Source: Boswellia sacra (taxonomy: Eukaryota > Streptophyta > Magnoliopsida > Sapindales > Burseraceae). Taken from it: DNA of 64,000 nucleotides. Both the position numbers and the translations under genes were made by a program. Shown here piece by piece: positions 60,204-64,000 of this stretch. Every line of letters begins with the position of its first letter. Position 1 is the stretch's first letter. Under the pieces are notes generated by a model. The model did no database searches, was not told the origin of the DNA, and worked only from the letters and a program-made list of their open reading frames with translations. The stretch lies in the NCBI GenBank assembly GCA_013180625.2, contig SNVD02010473.1, positions 434,001 to 498,000 on the forward strand. Direction: 5' to 3'.

Positions 60204-63200
60204 ATGATGAAGAGACAATTAGATGCTAACGCTTCTTCACTTTCTTCGTCTTCATCTCGCCGGGAAAATTGTTATTCTCCCAAAACCAATATTCGTCACC
60301 AACCCAACAATAACAACACCAACAACACCAAATGCACCACCAACAATAACAAAAGTAACAACATTGGCTGCATGTCCGGCATTTTCCGTCTTCTTTACAA
60401 CTACAACAATCGCCGCGGCCGCCGCCGATTCCTTACTTCCGGTTTGTTTCAAACTTTCTTTTCTTTTTTTTTCTTCATCACCAAAAAAATGACCTTCCTT
60501 TCTTCACAGTTAAAAAAGCCGTTAAGTCAGGTCATTTTATTTGTAGCTAGCAATAAGCTTTCGCTTTGTGCTTTGTTTATTAATTGTTCAATATTTGGTT
60601 TAATTTTGCAGGGAAAAATTGTTATAAGCAAGAGAAGGACACGGTTTCTTTGTCATCATCACAAGAAGAAAAGAGTCTCCCAAGACCCTCCTGCAATGTG
60701 CCGAGGAGTCCGACGCTCCCAGCGGAGATCCGGTTGTCTAACACCGACCACTTACCGGAGAACTTCAAAAACACTGGTACTAGTACTAGTACTAGTACAA
60801 CAACTAATTCTAGCACTCGGCAGTCGTTGGTGGGTTTGGGTTGGGGTTTAGGGTTTGAGGGTGTTGACCGTGATCTGCTGGCCACCGCAGAATCAGCGGC
60901 GGAGAAGAGGAGGAAGCTACTTGAAGCGTTGGAGAAATGCGATGAGGACTTGAAAGCCCTGAAGAAGATCATTGACGTTGTGAAGAGAAGTAATACGAGT
61001 AGCACCACTGTTGGGGTTGAAGAAGAAGATGATAAAAGTAATAATAATGGGAACAAGGGTAGTGAGTTGCAACCGAGTCCGGTGTCTGTGCTGGACGAGT
61101 TCATATGTTCTCCGGCGGCTCTGCAGATAATGAACACCTACTCATCAAAACGTTACACAAATGGTACGTATACTATTTCCAATATTGTTCTTTTGTTTTA
61201 ATTTGGTTTTTGGTAATATATAATTCATTTTCTTTGTCTTTTCTTCTGTTCTTATTTCATATATAACATCAAATCATCTTTCTATTTATTTATTTATTTC
61301 ATCCATTTTTGAAAAATAAACCATACCAATCAACAACCACCAACAACGAATACATATACTTTTTTGTTTGTTTATTAACTATGAATATTTTTTTTTTTTC
61401 AAGCTAGCTAGTAGTATCCTCGGAACTGAATAGTATCTTAAGCTAATTAATTAATCTACTTCCAATATTTATAAACCTTTAACAATTGAATGATGCATAA
61501 GTATCGTGTTTCGCCTTCACAAAAGCCTAATAAATTAATGATATATATGTAACTTAGGGAGTATATATGCATATGTATCATATATAAGGGTTTTTTTTGT
61601 CACTTTTCGAGCTTTAGTAAATGTTTGACTAGCTAATTCAAGTACTTTTAGATGGAGATTAGTGGGTGGGTTGAGGTTGTTGACATTTATATATATGATA
61701 AGATTTTAATTAGGCCGAGTTGCTACCTCATTAGCAAGATTAGGGGAATTGCATGGTGAAGAGAAGATTGGGCTCTAAGCTTTTTCCATCTACATGTAAA
61801 GTGGAAAGCAGAACCCATATGCACATGCCAAGTTTTAGGATTCCAAGTTCATAATCATAACAGTTTGTGTCCAACCATTATGATGCATCATTTTAGTGGG
61901 AGACAAACAATTATAGCCAACCAATTTTACTTCTATATATCTATATATATGACTGACAGCTGTTAGGATTTAGATTTATTATTTCATTGCTTGCTTATCT
62001 CTTTCGATATATATTTTGGAGATGATTTATTTATATTGCCAAATCTTAATAATAATCATATCGAGTACTCTATATATTTTAGTTTATTGTAACATAATGT
62101 AAATGAAATAATTACATATAAAAATATAGATAGATATATAAATGATTGAAATATTGATCTTTTGATAAATAATTTTAAGAAAAATAAAATAAAAATAATC
62201 TAAATTTGGAGATGTGTTAGAAAATAATCAAAAGTTTAGATGTCATAACAAATCGACGGTTTAATATTTATTATTATTATTATTTTAATTTTTGGTCTCT
62301 AAGATTTGATATCTAAAACTTTCAAAAACCAGACGTTAAAAATTAGATGTTGTAAATATAAAGTTTTAAGACTTGTAATAAATTTTGGTCACCTTTTATA
62401 ATTTTTCAGACTTTATTATTTTTGTTTTTGTTTTCGGCTTTATTGATTAATTAGCGGTGAATATCCTTAGCCCAAAGTTGTTTAAGGTGGACCATTGATA
62501 GATAGTATAGTGTAAATAGGCAGCAAACTCTTGCGTGATGCAGTCAAAGATGATTCAAAAAGAAAAGGAAAAGAGACAATCAAAAGAAAAGGAAAACTCG
62601 ACTTTAAAGCTTTATTCATTTAGAAGGAATGTACACCACTCGATGACTCAGGCTCAAAATTATAACTTTGGGGTCCATTCACAGCACTTGATGAGTAATA
62701 AGTCCACAGAAGCACCGCAGCCAAATTCATGATGATCAACCACATGAACATGCTTCTTCTCTTCTTCCGATCCTGATCTTTTCTTCTTCAATATTCCATG
62801 CACGTTAATTAGGTACTTAAGAGGATTATTAATTGATTACTTCTTTAGCTATAATAATAAGTTAACCTTTCGTCAGGTAGAATATCATATTGATACCTTT
62901 TTATTTTTTAATACCAAAAGTTCTATATATATTGTTGATGCATGGATTTTATCTTGTTTGAATCCCACGAGGTATTATCCGTTTTTGGTTAGAGCATACA
63001 CGGTTTTGTTCTGAAAATGGTCGTTGTTGAAGAAGGAGAATAGTCTTTCTTATAAGCTACAAGCCAATCCATTACACAAGAGATATGAGATAAAGTCACT
63101 ACCCCTGATTTGGATCCAGCGTTAACATAAATAATAATTATTATTCAATATTATCTTCTCTTCTATTAGAATTTAATTTGTATCAATAGGGGAATTTTTA

Positions 63201-63794
63201 TCTTTAAGTCTAGAAGTCTTAATATATTTAGTGGTTAAGATATTTGATATTTATGAAGAAGATATTCGATAAATCACTAAACGGAAAAGTAGTTATTATA
63301 CTTTTTAATTATATATATTATCTCAACTTTAGTATATCCAAATGGTGTGACAATCATTTATAAAGTGATAAATTAAATTAAGTGATTAATTAATGTGTGT
63401 ATATTTGTACATACATTGTGTTGTAGGACGAGTAACGCAGGTGCAACAGAAGCAGAAACAAAAGAAGAAACCAGGAGAAGAGGAGATCATAGCCAACATA
63501 TGTTTCTTGGATAGAGTAATCTCAGCTGAATCGAATCAAGCAAAGAGTCGTTATCATCACCATGAGATCAACGCAGCAACATCACCTTTGTGGGCAAGCA
63601 AGGCCATGGTTGAGAGTGTAAATGAAGTGTGTAAAGATATCGCTTGGGGTGAGAAGAGAGAGATTGGGAGAATAGGAGTGGCTTTACAAGATCGCATATG
63701 CAGAGATTTGATTGACGAGATTGTTAGAGAACTTGAATGTTGTGGCTTGTATTCACTGCCATTTGAAGCATGCAAGAGAAGTCTACGTTTCTAG
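60204..63794 (+). CDS. TRM/DUF4378-like plant protein
   Basis: Three exons join in phase: 60204-60441, 60612-61163 and 63427-63794. They give 385 aa. The N-terminus is low-complexity (Ser- and Asn-rich). It is followed by GCMSGIFRLL at residues 55-64, a short conserved word found near the start of plant TRM/LONGIFOLIA-related and DUF3741 proteins. The middle encodes a TSTSTS run from an ACTAGT repeat and a helical charged segment (AAEKRRKLLEALEKCDEDLK). The C-terminus (WASKAMVESVNEVCKDIAW ... RICRDLIDEIVRELECC) looks like a DUF4378 domain, which in TRM proteins is linked to cortical microtubule organisation and growth. It is shorter than most TRMs, and no TON1-binding motif is clearly visible to me. 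The family assignment is moderate; the gene structure is well supported. Intron 2 is 2.26 kb, AT-rich and empty of recognisable genes. Confidence 0.75.
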
Positions 63795-64000
63795 TTATAT
63801 ATACATATGTATAGATATTGTATTTGACAAAAAACACCCCGCCACCCACCTTCAATTTTTGTCAATTTTTCTATATTAATTTTTTGACATTAATTATCAA
63901 AAGAATTGTGTAAGTTTGATCAGTATGAGCTCCAGGATTCTGTGCATTTTAGTTTGTATAACGGTATACAAAGGGATTATATTCAAAATCTGGTTATCTT
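63795..64000. other. 3' region of the TRM-like gene
   Basis: This is the presumed 3'-UTR and flank. There is a C-rich patch (AACACCCCGCCACCCACC), and no other feature is seen before the window ends. Confidence 0.5.

Noticed and set aside
60252..61137. Minus-strand reading frames opposite the TRM-like gene
   Set aside because: They are the shadow of low-complexity Asn/Ser-rich coding sequence on the plus strand.

Overview
This window is nuclear DNA of a flowering plant, almost certainly a eudicot. It has AT-rich intergenic DNA, many-exon genes with long AT-rich introns and GT-AG borders, LTR retrotransposons and MITEs, and plant-specific gene types such as a ZIF1-like transporter, a type II metacaspase and a TRM/DUF4378-like protein. 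The species cannot be fixed from the sequence alone. I assembled gene models by hand from the reading frames, checking splice sites and phase at every exon junction. All five recognised host genes plus the TRM-like gene give uninterrupted proteins.

Layout. 1-2.1 kb is AT-rich DNA with a degenerate transposon. 2.48-5.59 kb (+) is UTP11, a ribosome-biogenesis factor with 8 coding exons and 229 aa. 6.71-11.02 kb (-) is L-2-hydroxyglutarate dehydrogenase with 5 exons and 408 aa, convergent with UTP11. Its stop codon lies at the edge of a 3-copy, ~120-bp tandem repeat. 11.33-19.41 kb is a Ty3/gypsy (Tat-like) retrotransposon with matching 5-bp target duplications, inserted about 310 bp upstream of the L2HGDH start codon. 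Its sense gag-protease is broken and nearly all of reverse transcriptase, RNase H and integrase is deleted. On the opposite strand it holds a well-preserved four-coding-exon gene with a plausible TATA box, leader exon and leader intron of its own. That leader intron contains two tandem arrays.

19.4-25.7 kb is intergenic, with MITE-like foldbacks and SINE-like pieces. 25.73-25.90 kb is an isolated ZIFL first exon. 30.32-41.76 kb (+) is a complete ZINC INDUCED FACILITATOR-LIKE transporter with 17 exons and 494 aa. The isolated exon has the same donor phase as its first exon and could serve as an alternative first exon. 41.8-47.7 kb is intergenic with tandem repeats, a MITE and a worn retroelement fragment. 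47.73-49.89 kb is a second, non-coding member of the same retroelement family: a single LTR, flanked by its own 5-bp target duplication, split by an inverted coding-less internal segment that in turn carries a 780-bp hAT-type MITE.

50.35-52.40 kb (+) is a membrane-anchored cupin protein with 3 exons and 228 aa. 54.69-56.12 kb (+) is a type II metacaspase of the short-linker AtMC9 type with 2 exons and 318 aa, followed by a diverged duplication of its 3' flank. 60.20-63.79 kb (+) is a TRM/DUF4378-like protein with 3 exons and 385 aa. The host genes are unrelated single-copy housekeeping or signalling genes and form no operon or pathway. The most unusual structures are in the two retroelements and in the orphan transporter exon.
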